DNA of 64,000 nucleotides from Atriophallophorus winterbourni (Eukaryota > Platyhelminthes > Trematoda > Plagiorchiida > Microphallidae). The notes below the pieces were generated by a model, which saw nothing but the letters and a program-made list of their open reading frames with translations, was not told the origin of the DNA and did no database searches. The stretch spans positions 1-64,000 of the forward strand of contig JACCGJ010001468.1 of NCBI GenBank assembly GCA_013407085.1, given 5' to 3'. A program made the translations under genes and the position numbers. This document shows, in pieces, positions 19,666-32,329 of this stretch; the stretch's first letter is position 1, and the number at the start of each line of letters is the position of its first letter.

Positions 19666-20342
19666 GGTGTAGTTGACGACAGAAACTCAGTTTTTATACA
19701 GATTTTTCATCTAAGCAACAAATTTGTGCTACAAATCACTTTTGGGAGAAGAAGGAGAAGATTTCGAAGAAATCATATTTTGCAGATTATCAATATTGCC
19801 TTAGTCACATCGCCTTCTATAATGTTCAAATTATATAGAAACACGAATTTTAGTGCGCGTATTATTTCGCTTAGATTTTAAGCATCACTCTCCTCGGATT
19901 ATGAACCGCTGTGATTGTGAATATGAATAAGATGTAGCTGCCACAAAGCTTTGGTGAGCACTATGGTAGCAGCATAATGAAACGCATACTATCCAGCCCC
20001 TAGATTTGGTTGAGGTTAACGTTGGTGAATGCGTTATATTACTCAATTTCTTTGAAGGACAACTCATTAAGTCGATGACACCAGAATGTTGGATACCTAG
20101 CATCACAGGCGGTGTGTTTGGAGAATTATCGAGCCGTTGAACGCAACTGAAATACTTTCAGAAGGCAGTTGCATCGAACAGGTCGGTATCAGCGAATATT
20201 TCGTGCTTCAGTTCGACATATAGTATGCTTTTTTCTGGCTAAGACTTTCGATGAGCGTAGCCATTAAAAAAATTTATGAATGTTTACTGCATCCCTTGCT
20301 AAATATGATTAAAATTCATGCTTCAGCGTTCCGAGCGATTTT
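19666..20342. other. No recognisable gene
   Basis: No supported feature; probably old repeat DNA. Confidence 0.4.
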
Positions 20343-22530
20343 CTAGGAACGTAAACGAGCGAAGATGTCGTTATTGTTAATTGCAACTGCAAACCATTCT
20401 TTTATTTTCTTTTCCATTTTCTCGTGCCTAGTTTGTTTTGTGCGTTTTTTAGGACTGCTAGCTTTGTCGAATAAACCTAAAATTTTTAAATGGAATGTCG
20501 GGGATATAGTTGGAAAATCATGTGAAAGAAAGAATTGAGACCAATCTTCAATCATTATAAGTGTTAAAAGTAAGTTCCAATCGATGAAACGTTGAAGAGT
20601 CTTGACCTCTTTGGTAGCTTTGCAAGTGCATGATAGATGGAAGGATAATATTTTATGGCCCCCATTAAAGGGGAAGGCAATATTAGTAAGTTGTTTGGAT
20701 CAATATTTAGAGTAAAGACTAAGTCAAGAACGTTGCCCGTTCTAGTTGGTCAATCAATAAATTGTTTGTAATCTAGTAAGTCAAGCGTTTTCATAAAAGT
20801 TGTATGAGAGCTAACTTTACTTCGTTTGTGCCAGTTTAAATTAGGCATGTTAAAATCACCGGCTATAAGTTTATGGCGTGCATGATGTAAAGACGTTTCG
20901 ATGAAAGCTTGAGTTAATGTATTCAGATTAGATGGAGTTGAGCTTGGTGGGTAGTAGATGCAGCCTATTAAAAGATCTAGTATAGGTAGTTCTATCCATA
21001 GTGAATCTTCAAGTTCTGTCAAATTCGAAGATGTTATGTTATTAGCTTTGAATCTTGAATGCACATACATAAGGCAACCATCACCTCGTATTAGAGTGCG
21101 GTTTCTCCTGAATACCTGGTAGTTCAGTATCATGAGTTTAAAGTCAGAGTGATCATCACGAGTTCAGGATTCAGTTATAAGAATAATATCTACAGGTTAA
21201 GAAGATAGATAAGATTTTAGTATAAGGATTTTAGGTAATATTGATCTAGCATTAATGACCAGAAAACGAACAATACAAAGGTCGGGAGTTAAAGGATTTG
21301 GGGTGAGTGCATTAGAGAGTTTACGATGCTTAAAATTTAATTTATGTATTTTTGAATAAAGTGGTATTATGGTTAAAGTATGGTTCATAGTTGAAGTGAG
21401 AAACATATGGATTATAAAATAAAGTTTGGGGAATATAATTATTATAATAGGAGGGATAATGTGTAATAGTAGATGAATTATAATAAGGTTGAATATTACA
21501 AAAAGGTGTAGGAGGAGCTGATGAATGTTGTTAGTGTTGCTCATATGATGGGGGGTTATTCATTAAGAATCGAGCTGTGTCAATACGGTTGTTGACACTG
21601 GGTAAACCTCTTATATAATTAGTTGTCTTCATACGTTGTCGGTGAGGTTGTCTGATTACTGCCTCTCTAAAAGTAAGAGGGTTTGGTAGGAGGGGTCGTG
21701 TTTGTCTTAATTTAGGTAAACGCGGCGGGCGTAGATGCAGATGTCGAGTTACACCCACATCATGATAATCAGGTGCGGGTGTCAAACTTTGGGAACTATT
21801 AGAGTTCATTTCATATACAGATTCACATTGCATTTGTTCATTGGTATCTGAGGTATTGTTACTAATAGTGGAGCTGATAAGTTTGCGTATTTTATAGTTA
21901 AATTTTCGTTGCATGGGTGTTAAGTCCGGTTTTAAGATCACACCCGAGAACCTAGGTATACTTTTCAAAAGGTTTATATTATCAAGTAAATACAATGCAA
22001 AACTCTTATCAGAGAATTTTAATAAAATAGGAGTCCGTTTTTTAATTGCGTTTATACAAAGTCGAACTACAGTGAAACATTCAATGGGGATGACATATGC
22101 CGAGAATATACATTTTTTAAAATCGTTTAAAGGGTATTTATCTGCAACATTGAAGATGATATCATTTTCCGAGCGAGCTTCTCTTTGATATATTCCAGTG
22201 CTCATGGTTTCTGTGAATTTATTTGCTTGAATCAATATATAATGGTCAATACTAATATCAGAGTTCATGAGTGATAAGAGCGGTTTAAGAGAACTATAGT
22301 TGAATTTGCATATTGCTAGTTCGTTTTTAAGTTCTGACAACTCTGATTCTATTTTTAATTCATTCAGAATAATTGAAGTGTCACTGTCTAATCTAACAGT
22401 ACAATCACTAGGCTTAGATAATTTACGTAGCTTCATTCGAGAAGATAATAGGGTATTCGAGTGCATGCTTTCACCGGAAATATTTAATCGATTCAGCCAA
22501 TATTATTTCAATAAAAATTGAGTTCAAATA
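20343..22530 (-). mobile_element. LINE (second family), ORF1 and endonuclease, copy 1
   Basis: Minus-strand 5' half of a non-LTR element. An ORF1-like frame (22466-21531) is followed by an Ile/His-rich segment (21544-21197). The endonuclease segment (21133-20690) has L-I-A-G-D-F-N-M-P-N-L-N-W (Asp/Asn pair), L-I-G-C-I-Y-Y-P-P and L-D-L-V-F-T. The 20343-20555 frame may be the endonuclease-RT linker. RT itself is missing. The same family recurs at 27046-29117. Confidence 0.75.
21531..22466 (-). CDS. LINE ORF1-like protein, unrecognised fold
   Basis: 311 codons without stops. The first half is Leu/Ser-rich and may form a coiled coil (S-E-L-K-N-E-L near residue 40). The middle, with V-P-L-F-x-V-I-P-type hydrophobics and L-L-K-F-S-D-K-S, resembles a LINE ORF1 nucleic-acid-binding core. 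The C-terminal third is Pro/Arg/His-rich (R-P-P-R-L-P-K). About half of it aligns with the frame at 28109-28591, which supports real past coding. No zinc finger is seen. Confidence 0.6.
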   Translation of the reverse strand: MHSNTLLSSRMKLRKLSKPSDCTVRLDSDTSIILNELKIESELSELKNELAICKFNYSSLKPLLSLMNSDISIDHYILIQANKFTETMSTGIYQREARSENDIIFNVADKYPLNDFKKCIFSAYVIPIECFTVVRLCINAIKKRTPILLKFSDKSFALYLLDNINLLKSIPRFSGVILKPDLTPMQRKFNYKIRKLISSTISNNTSDTNEQMQCESVYEMNSNSSQSLTPAPDYHDVGVTRHLHLRPPRLPKLRQTRPLLPNPLTFREAVIRQPHRQRMKTTNYIRGLPSVNNRIDTARFLMNNPPSYEQH

Positions 22531-22721
22531 TGTAACGAGAATACGTTGAATATAAGCAGAGCAAGTGTAATGAAAGAATTGGGATCACGTACCAGATTCG
22601 AGCAGCCCGCGACCTTGAAATTTCGAATTTTTGGAATCATAAGTTGAGTACAACTCGCACCTCCGTCATAGGCAATCCCGTATCCGGGTAGACATACGAT
22701 TTAAATTGTTCACCAAAGAAG

Positions 22722-23100
22722 AAGAAGAAATTGGCTTTATTCATATAAAGGAATTTTCTGCAGTAAATAAAATTGCACCATATAATTTAAAACAAATTTA
22801 CCGACAGTTCCCGATATCAATTTGTCGACTGAACGATGTTTCTTTTCAGTCTTGATTGATAATTTCCACATGTGATCTAGTTTATTAACAAATGGTGTAA
22901 CCAAATGTTTTGAGATAAAAGTGTCACAACAATTCCCGGTATCTCGTAATTCGTTCAAAATTACGCGTCGAAAATTGGCCTCAGTTGATACGAAAAAATG
23001 ATGCATTTTGCTCACAGCTAGCGTTTACATTTAACGAAAAATGTTGAAAATACCTGCGTATAAATTAATTGTATGCACGGCCGATTTGAAGGCCCCACTG
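22722..23100 (-). repeat. Repeat D, copy 2 (anonymous, TTC tail)
   Basis: Longer-frame partner of 11495-11830: 92 codons on the minus strand (23015-22737). It shares the 5' block GGGGCCTTCAAATCGGCC and the 3' end GAATAAAGCCAATTTC followed by a TTC run. The conserved peptide core runs from K-M-H to S-V-D-K-L. No domain is recognised. Confidence 0.65.
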
Positions 23101-24358
23101 GTGGCCTTGGATGTTTTTCTACATGCTGCAGTGGAACCTGCTTGTGCTATATGTCATTTGGTTACCTACGAATTTTATTCACTGTCTCACAATTTCCTCT
23201 TAAAGCGAGAACTAATGAAATCGGCCAAATATAGAAAAAACAAATTTTAAAAATGAAGATTTTTCTTGTTTATTATTATGATATTTAATCTGTGGACAAT
23301 TTTACTTTAAACAACTCTTACCATGGCAGTGAAGAAAATTACGCTCATCGTTTTCCAATACCATCGTATACTCAACCGTTTTTTAGGAGAATGACTGTTC
23401 TGTATAAAATGGAAATCCGTCTGGCAAACAACTTTTGTTTCCATTAGTCAACTATTCTTTAAAATTCTTGGATCATACAGCTTGCCATACTCGCGTGCCA
23501 CTCATACCTCACACTCTCTCATTCTCCAAAATGATTTCCGGAATTTCTTAATTTCAATGACTTTATGTTCATCTTCAGTTATCTCAACCAACCATTCCAA
23601 AAACGTTAAATTTTTATAACTTAATTTAAATGTTTTTATGCAAATTTTATTAACATTGTAATCAATTCCTCTGTAATTACCTTTCACCCCTGCTCTCTAG
23701 ATCTTGGCATATCTCCAATTTTCTATCTTTATGAAATCTAAATGAAATTTCATTGTTTTCAGTCATTGAGAAATTTTTCTTACTCTATGCAAATTCGATT
23801 TAATTATTGAACGCAAACAATTATTTAAAATTTCCGCTTTCTTCGATCATTTTTATAAGAGTATATTCTTTTGCTGTACAAATTTTGATAGCCTCATCAT
23901 GTATTACATGTCTTCGTTTGCTAAGAATATATTGAAATATTACTATTATGCCTCGCTTTTTTCAAATTCAATTTAGTTTGGCCCATGTCGAAGCGCCCGA
24001 AGGAGCTACACGAATTTTGCCGCGCTTGTCAGATCGAGAGCATCAGGTTCGGTCGCCTCTTACGTTATTCTGATGGATCATTATCTGTCAATTGAGACAG
24101 AATCACCTGGAGAGGAGCAATTATTGACAAAACCTGCTACCATGTTCATTAGCCCTAAGCCAATAAACGTATTATATACAGGTGAGCAAAAATCGTGGTG
24201 ATGTGCTATCTTCTATGGTCTTCAGTGACTGACCATCTTATTGTACTGAGTTAGACTCATGAATGAATATCTTCCTGCTTATAAGTATCTTCTATTCGAA
24301 GCGAAAGTATATTGCTTAATCCAGGTTAACAGAATTCACCTGATATTTATCTAGGAAT
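23101..24358. other. No recognisable gene
   Basis: A minus-strand frame at 23502-23687 with a charged end (E-I-K-K-F-R-K-S-F-W-R) has no splice or domain support. Otherwise featureless AT-rich DNA. Confidence 0.35.
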
Positions 24359-24558
24359 GACTTGGCTATGTGCTCAACACTACAAATTAATTCATCAAGG
24401 TCTCTTTTGGTATTTAAGTTTATTCAAAATGACCGTGGACTTTCATCCATTGACAGATTGTTTGCTGCTTCTTTTAGCCCTAAACTGTAGAGTCGCGCTA
24501 GGAAGGAAGACAGGTCAAAGTTAATTAGAGTGGTTTGATTGTCTGGAAAGCAACAAGC

Positions 24559-26200
24559 TTAGCAATAAGCATACAATGGTAGAAAATGAAGTGGAAAATG
24601 AGCAATCAAATTAGACTGTATATAAGTATTCTGGAAACGAATAATTCCATCGAAATTCGTCTTATTTGATTCTAAATTCAAGCAATCTATAAAAGTGAGC
24701 AACGTTAGAAAGTAATGTTTTTCATGTACAACAGACATGGACAGAATGAAAATCACTTCTACATTGCCAGTGGTAATTGGGTACCACCAGTATATATTTA
24801 TGGGTCCGATAATTTTTCGTATGCATATTCCGAAAAATTAAAGTCAGACATGATTAAAAATCCACAAGTAAATCTGAATGTAGCCATGCGAATTCTGTCG
24901 AGTTGCGTCAGATTGTAAGTTTACTATGGAGATGGTTGACGAAATAATACCCACATAACATAGTCTTCATCGTTTGGTAATCAGAGTGAGCACCATAGTG
25001 TATCAGTAAACACGACATCTGTATCTCTAATCTCACAGCACATAAGGTTTTGCTTATAGTACGATGCTACTTCTTCAACCCCTTAACTGTCATGGCGATT
25101 AAGTGACATGCCGGTAATTCTAGTTATCTATTCGTTTCATGAGTCTGTAGCCATGTTTCCGATATGGCGAGAATGTTCGGTAAAGATTTCAGTAAAGCTA
25201 CACGCAGTTCACTGATTTTAGTGGCTAGACATTTTGCGCTTGTTTTAGTTGTTTTGCTCAGCATGGATAGGGCGTGGAAATGGATGCTAGCGAATTGCAG
25301 AATACGTGTTGACCAACTCTCCCAGAGTCGACATTTGAGCGTTTTATACTCTCAAACATGCCTGATTGCTTTGAAATTGTACTGTGATCTATAGCATCGG
25401 CTGCATTTGTTTCGGACACTTTAGCTACTGATTGATTTGGTTGCATTTCTATTGGCTGTTATGTAGAATCTATTTATCTAAGATATAGTTTCGATGCGTT
25501 TATTTTAATTTCTCGTGGTATTAATATGCGGCCATTTTTTCAAAGTGTATAACGACATCAAATATATCTTGGCTTAAGTACGGTACTTTGAGTTGTTTAG
25601 GACCTGGGTTTTCATAATTTTTAAGGGATGCTGATCGTGTCAGCCACAGGCTACACCATGCAAGCCAATTATGTCACTACTTAAATTCAATTGTAGCTGA
25701 GCGTTTACGCGCTTCACTGACTTACTATTTGCGTTGACAGCTTCTGGAACTCCGAAAAGAATTAAAGTTTGACCATGAATTTGCACAATGGCGAAGATCC
25801 TTTCAGTGACAGCCAAACTATTCCTACGCAAGACAAATGCGGAATGTGAGATGATATATAGATTGCTATCCGAACTTACCATGATTTCAAGCATATTTGA
25901 TGACGTAGGTTTACGATAAAGCCGTAAAAATGAGAATGGTTTAAATGAATACAATTTCATGCTGCTGCACAACTCTGTTCATTCCTTTGTATCGTGATAC
26001 ATCCCGTCGCCCAGAAAAACGCATTTCTATCCTTAAGTTAGTGCAAATCACGCTCACTCCAAGGAGTGACTGTACAAGGTTTGCCTGTAGCTCTCGCTGG
26101 TTGTAGTGCGTTTCAACTGCCTTATGCCCAATAGCTATCGCGCCCGCTATTTTTTTATATTTTGCACCGTGACTTTCGGTTTTCAATTCAATTGTTTCAG
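24559..26200 (-). mobile_element. LINE ORF1/endonuclease remnant
   Basis: Minus strand. Frames at 26186-25941 and 25972-25640 look like a basic ORF1 (R-E-L-Q-A-N-L-V-Q-S-L-L-G-V). Around 25180 the translation gives I-L-A-I-S-E-T-W-L-Q-T-H, the APE endonuclease Glu motif. A decayed F-I-D-C-L-N-L segment follows near 24690. No RT is seen. It is distinct from the 20.3-kb family. Confidence 0.5.
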
Positions 26201-27045
26201 CTAAACCTTCCTATGAGCCATTGTCTTGTTCTTCGTACATTTTTCGGACAAAGGAAATTTTGGCCAGACATTACTTTCAATTTATTCAAATGAATAATCC
26301 AATAAATTTTATTTTTGAATTTCCGAGGCATGCTTATCATGATCATTAATTTCCAAAAGGTTTGTACAATAAGTTTAAAGTATTTAAATTTACAAAAACA
26401 ATTTCAAGGGACGTTTAAAAATATAAAGGTATAGTATTTACAAGTTGCTCTCAGATAAACTGTATGTGATCTGATATTATACAAAAACCCTGGCATTTCG
26501 AGAAAAATGTCAGTGAATGTTCCCGATTGCACTGATGTTTAACGGATAATGTCCATCAAGGTTGTGTGAAGAAGTCATTGGTTGATTTTCCAAACTTTTT
26601 CATTTTGATTGTTTGAAATAGATTGATACATCATAAACATAAACCGCTTTCTTGTCCGCTAGGCAACAGGAATCGATTCCACCAGATTGATGTCTCATGC
26701 GGGCCAGTTTTATTTGGGTTCGGATTGAGAAACGAAGCTGTGAAATACTCGAAAGCGAGAGAACGTTCTTTCGAACGTTATGACAATTTATCTAATATCA
26801 ATACCAATGAATATCATTTATATATAAATCATGAGGTAGAAAATCTAACTCAAGATGATCGCGTATTTTTCCTATTTTCCGTATTTTCTATATTATCCGT
26901 TGACGTTATTTTGAAGAATTAGACGAGATTATGCTCCAGTCTGCAAAACCATAAGGGATCGAGTTTCAGTTATCCACATCTTTCTCTACAAGGATGATTG
27001 GTGTTATAACCGATCATATTTTAAGGAATTATCTTGTATCCTTTC
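26201..27045. other. No recognisable gene
   Basis: One plus-strand frame of 99 codons (26623-26922) has no known motif or clear splice sites. Probably chance or old repeat. Confidence 0.35.
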
Positions 27046-29117
27046 TTAAACTATGCCATCGGATTTATTTATATTGGTATATATAATGTTACAATAGTCT
27101 AGGAGAATAATGGTGAATAATTTATAATTTTCTTTTTTACGACGACGTTGAATAATAGATCTGTGTAGAATGTTCTTACTTTGCCTAATTTTAGTAATAA
27201 GATAGCGTATCTGTTCATTGAAAGTGAGTGATGCAGAATATCGAAATCCGAAATCACGCGTGCTGTCAATCATTTGAATTGCGTTATTTTTAGGAAGAAT
27301 TGAGTTATGTTGTATTGACTGAGTCAATAATGTTGCCTATTTTAGTCGGTCTATCAATAATTTTTGTAACTTAGTAATTCAAGAGTTTTCATGGAATTTG
27401 TATGAGAGCTAACTTTACTTCGTTAGTGCCACTTTAAATTAGGCATGTTGAAGTCCCCGGCTACACGTTTATGGCGTGCGTGATGTAAAGAATCTTAGTT
27501 AAAAGCTTGAGTTAATGTATCTAGATTAGATGTAGTTGAAACTGGTGGATAGTAGATGCAACCTATCAAAAGATCTAGCATAGGTAGTTCTATTCATACT
27601 AAATCTATAAATTCAGTTAAATTCGAAGATGTTATGCTATTAGCTTTAAATTTTGAAGGCAACCGCCACCTCGATTTAGAGTGCGGTTAATCTTTATTAT
27701 CTGGCAGTTAGGTATGATGAGTTCATAATCACAGTGATCATCAAGAATCCAGGATTCAGTTATAAGAATAATGTCTACTGGTTTAAAAGAAACTTAAAAT
27801 TTAAATATATGGATTTTAGTTATGATTTATCGAGCATTGATGACAAGAAAACGAAGTTAAAGGATTTGAGATAGTGTATTAAACCGTTTTCTAGGCTTTA
27901 AATTCAGTTCATATGTTTTTGAAAAATGTCGTATTAGGATTAAAGTATGATTCATAATTGGTGTGAGACACAAATGGATTTTAATATAAAGGTTGGGTAT
28001 ATAATTATTATAACAGGTGAGATATTTTGTAATGGTCGCTGAATTATAATAAGGTTGAATATTACAAAAAGGTATAGTTAGACCTGATGAATGGTGATAC
28101 TTTTGATTTTATGGTAGGTGGTTATTCATTACGAAACGAGAAGAAGTTTCAATATGGTTATCGACACGGGGTGAACCTCTTACATAATTAGTTGCCCTCA
28201 TAAGTTGTTGGTAATGTTGCTTAATTACTGCCTCTCTGAACGAAGCAGGATTTGGTAGAAGTGTTCTTGTTTGTCTTGATTTAGGTGAACGTGGCGAACG
28301 TAGATGCAAAGTTCGTGTCTCACAGAAACCATGATTATCAAGTGTGGCTGTTGAACTTTGGGAATTATTAGAGTTAATTTCAATTACTGATTCACATTTC
28401 ATCTGTTCTTTTTTAACTAAGTTATTGTTACATATGGTGGAGCTGATAACTTTGCGTTTTTTATAGTTGAATTTTCGTTGCATGAGCGCCAAGTCTGGTT
28501 TCATGACCACGTTCAAGAACCTCGGTATACTTTTCAAAAGGTTTTTATTATCAGGTAAATACGATGCACAACTGTTATCTGTGGATTTCAATAAAACAGG
28601 ATACTGTTGTTTAATTGTGATTTTACGTAGTCGGACAAAAGTGAAACATTCTATTGGAATGCCATAAGTTCAAAAGTTACACTATTTTAAATGGTTTAAA
28701 CGATAATTATTTGCAACATTGAAAATGATAACATTTTTTAAAAGAGCTTCTCTTTTATATATTTCTGTGCAAACGGTTTCAATAAAATTATTGGCTTGGA
28801 TCAATATATCATGGTCAATACCTAGATCAGGGTTCATTAGTGATAAAAGAGGTTTCAGAGAATTATAGCTGGGATTGCATATTGCTAGTTCGTCTCTAAG
28901 TTCTGACACTCTTGATTCAATTTTTTTCCATTCATTCAGAATAACTGAAGTGTTATTATCCAACATACCAGTTCAATTACTTGGCTCAAATATTTCACGA
29001 AATTTAATTCGAGAAGATAACGTTTTTCGAGTGCATTTTTCACCAGATTTATTTTATGGATTCAACAGATATTATCTTAATGAAAATAAGGTTAAATACG
29101 TTAAGAGACTAAGTTAG
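27046..29117 (-). mobile_element. LINE (second family), copy 2, internally deleted
   Basis: Parallels 20.7-22.5 kb: an ORF1 part (28966-28109), an endonuclease remnant (27790-27335), and then directly an RT C-terminal segment (27327-27046) with S-T-R-D-F-G-F-R-Y-S-A-S-L-T-F. The RT core expected between these is absent, so the copy carries a large internal deletion near 27330. Copy 1 and copy 2 are clearly alignable at DNA level, for example AATATTACAAAAAGGT in both. Confidence 0.75.
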
Positions 29118-30158
29118 ATACAAGCAGCATAAAATAAATCGGTGAAGTGGTATAACCAACTAAATTCCAGCAACCCGTGTGTTCGCGTCTTTATGAGAAA
29201 AACGCACTTTAAGACTAGCTGTCTTATACGCATAATCTAAAACTTTGTTTTGAGTGATTCGATGTGATACAAATTTTATTTGATTGTTATCAAATTCGAA
29301 ACCCAACACGGGCAAACTGAGAGTTCTGTGCAATGACCATAGTCTCTACCTATTCCTCAAACGTTTCATACCGAGCTGAGAGCTCAGCATCCTATCATCA
29401 AAGTTGTTTTCATGGACAAATGTTAAAACAAGTTAATCTTTGTGTGGTATAGTTCGACCAATTTACACACGTAGCATACACTGAGCTTGTTTTATCATTC
29501 AGCATTGATGGCCAATGATTTGTCACATTTTCGCGAAACATGTGAGCCGCTGCAACAGGTAACAGATTTGATCTTCCGCTGACAACTTTCTTACAGACAA
29601 CGCACGAACAACATATAGATATATTTTAACTGGGTGAACCAAAGGTGAGATTCACGGCAGAAAAATCGATGCTGCATGGGTTGGTTAGTGCGATATTTTG
29701 AGCAGTTGAATAAATGTGATGATATAGCAGTGATTATTTCAGTCTTTTAGTAGCTTCCAACTGTTATAAACACCGACGTGGTGACCTGTCAACAGAAAAA
29801 CAAAAGCGATGGGAATGCACGAACAAACTGCAGGAAATCCACGCGTGTTGCATACGAATAACGACAAGTCGTGGATGGATAATCGTTTTATTAGTAGATC
29901 TGTCGTAGCAAAAACGTTTACACAGATAAACCAAAATCACACTGATTTGGGAAATTTATATCCAAAAGTGTCGGAGCTCAAAATATAACAACCGCACGCC
30001 ACATCTAAAACGTAGAACACAACGTTCGGATAAGATCGTTATTACTCCTGCGATCAAAATATATGCGAGACTTGAATAATTTAATTGAGGGTTCTTCTGG
30101 GTTAAATACTAGTACATTTCTAGTTTTAATATATTGTGAAGATCGCATACTCATGCCA
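29118..30158. other. No recognisable gene
   Basis: No frames over 60 codons and no repeat copy identified. Confidence 0.45.
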
Positions 30159-30802
30159 AACACTGTTCCATATGGTTCATACAAATAACCACGTTGTTCA
30201 CATGCAGAATTACGAAGTGATTCCCGGGCAAGCGCTCGAGGCGTGTATGAAAGACCAATATATTATGGTGCTCTCATCCCCATCCCTTACACCACTACCG
30301 GTTTCTGGCCGTTTGCCGTCATTGGGTGGAGACAGTAAGAACAAGTTCAGTGAGACATGAAACAGTTGTACGGTAGTTATAAAAGCTATACTTATATGCC
30401 ACTGTTTTATACAGTTCTTTCGAAGAACGACGACGTTCAAATACAGAATTTCCAAGTTATTCCTGGCCAAGCTCTAACGGCGCTTATAAAAAACTAATAT
30501 ATCGTGGTGCTCACATTCCTACACGTTACACAGCACTTCCGTTTTTAGCTGTTTGCAGTCATTAGATGGAGATAGTGAGATCATATTCAGTGAGCCTTGA
30601 AACTTTCGAAAATTGATAAACAAAGTTTTACTTGTATGTCATTGTTGTATAGGGTTCCAACAAAGAATTACGATGTTCAAACATGGAATCACGAATGCAT
30701 TCCTTGACAAGCGCTCGAAGCGTTTATAAAAGATTAATATATTGTGGTGCTCAAATATCTATCCCTTTTACACCACTATCGTTTCTTACTGTTTGCTATC
30801 AT
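30159..30802 (+). repeat. Repeat C, tandem array, period about 240 bp
   Basis: Two full units and one partial, starting near 30159, 30400 and 30640. Each unit holds TTCAAA-CA-GGAATTACGAA-like, CAAGCGCTC, TTATAAAA, AATATATTGTGGTGCTC and CACCACTATCGTTTC-like blocks in order. Units differ by perhaps 20-25%. Single or partial units occur elsewhere (43205-43320, 46930-47095, 53401-53476). Confidence 0.8.
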
Positions 30803-32329
30803 CTTGTTTTTAAGGCATATATTCTGCCATGATGCTTCTTAATTATCCTATGATGGCCATTTAAAACTCTCCGTATAATTTAATTTAGTAGGGATTTGTA
30901 AGCAACACTTGAATTTAGCTTCTAGCAGTGTTGGTATAACTGATCTGAGTTCCATTGTAATACATTTCAGTAACTTTGAGCAATGTGAAATAGGCGGCTT
31001 GCTTAGGTTGACCGGGCATTTGGCTGCATATATCCACGATGGCAGCAGCTGTTCAAGAGCTCATACTCGCACGCAAAACAGAGACATATGTTTAAGTATG
31101 TTAGGAAGTCAAGTGCCCGAACAGGTTACAGTATCCTGTTATATTTTATACAGCGAAGCGTGGTCAGTTGAAGCCTTTTTTCATACGTTGCAAAGCCGCT
31201 GCAAACAGCGGTATTTTGCGTATATCACGTAGATAAATTTATATATACATAGCGCTTGCAAGCTCTCCACTAAATATCATTAGCCACATTTTGCCGTATT
31301 TAGTGTTGAAGGAAGAATTTTTTGTACTCTTTTCTGACAGTCGGTTCTAAGCTTGAGTAACATTAATTTACAAGAAATTCACATGTCGATTTTATGACTA
31401 GCGCAACAAAACACCGGAAAATGTCCAAAAATATATATTCGCCTTCAATAATATCTTGAAATAGATTTTCCATTTTACAGCAACATCACAGAATAGCAAC
31501 ATTAGTAATTGTTTTTTACATCCGACAGTGGGAAATGCAGCAAATGCAGTAAAGTTTCTGCGGGTCTTTATTTCGCATAATGCTTCACATGATGCACGCA
31601 CAACCGGATTAATTCGGAACTTTTTATATATCTACTTGACTGGCCTGCTAAAAGTTTAAACTAAAATCATTGTTTTAATTACCAATGTAACTACCAGCGC
31701 AGTTTATGTAATGAATTTTTTTCTATTTTTCTTCGTTCACTATAAATTTGTGGTTAATCCTATCGATTTTTCAATTTATATCTTCAGTATATGATGGTAG
31801 ATCCTGTAAATTAATCAGCCACCTGTATACATTTTTTCAGCATTTCTGCTTCTCATATTTACTCAATTTTACTAGATTCTCAATAAATTATTATATTCAA
31901 TAGTCAATAGTTTTATCGTGGTAATAAAAGCTGATAGCGTGTAAGAAACCACTGGGTGGTGTGTACAGAGGGTCACACAAAGTGTGCTAAAAAGCATAGA
32001 TGATGAGAGAAAAACAGGTAGATAGGCCTTATAGCGGGCCATGTTCGCGTATAGCATATATTATTTAATAATAATAATAGCATACACCTTGATTGGACAT
32101 TTGTGGCTTTTCATAGGGAGAAGTGTTAGCGCAAGACACATTCCCACTACGTCCTCCAGTGCATTACGGACTTGCGGACGGTTGCTTTGGCATAAACAAC
32201 GTTGATGCTGGTAAGCTGAGGATAAAAAACTGGAGAAAGTGTTAGTCGTTTATGGCTATGTGAGTGGTATGTAAGTATAATGGGGTAGATCGGAATGGCG
32301 AAAGATAAACGAACGTCACTTGAGAGTTA
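30803..32329. other. No recognisable gene
   Basis: Frames at 30909-31232 (plus) and 31398-31601 (minus) show no motifs. There is a short TAATAATAATA run near 32067. Confidence 0.4.
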
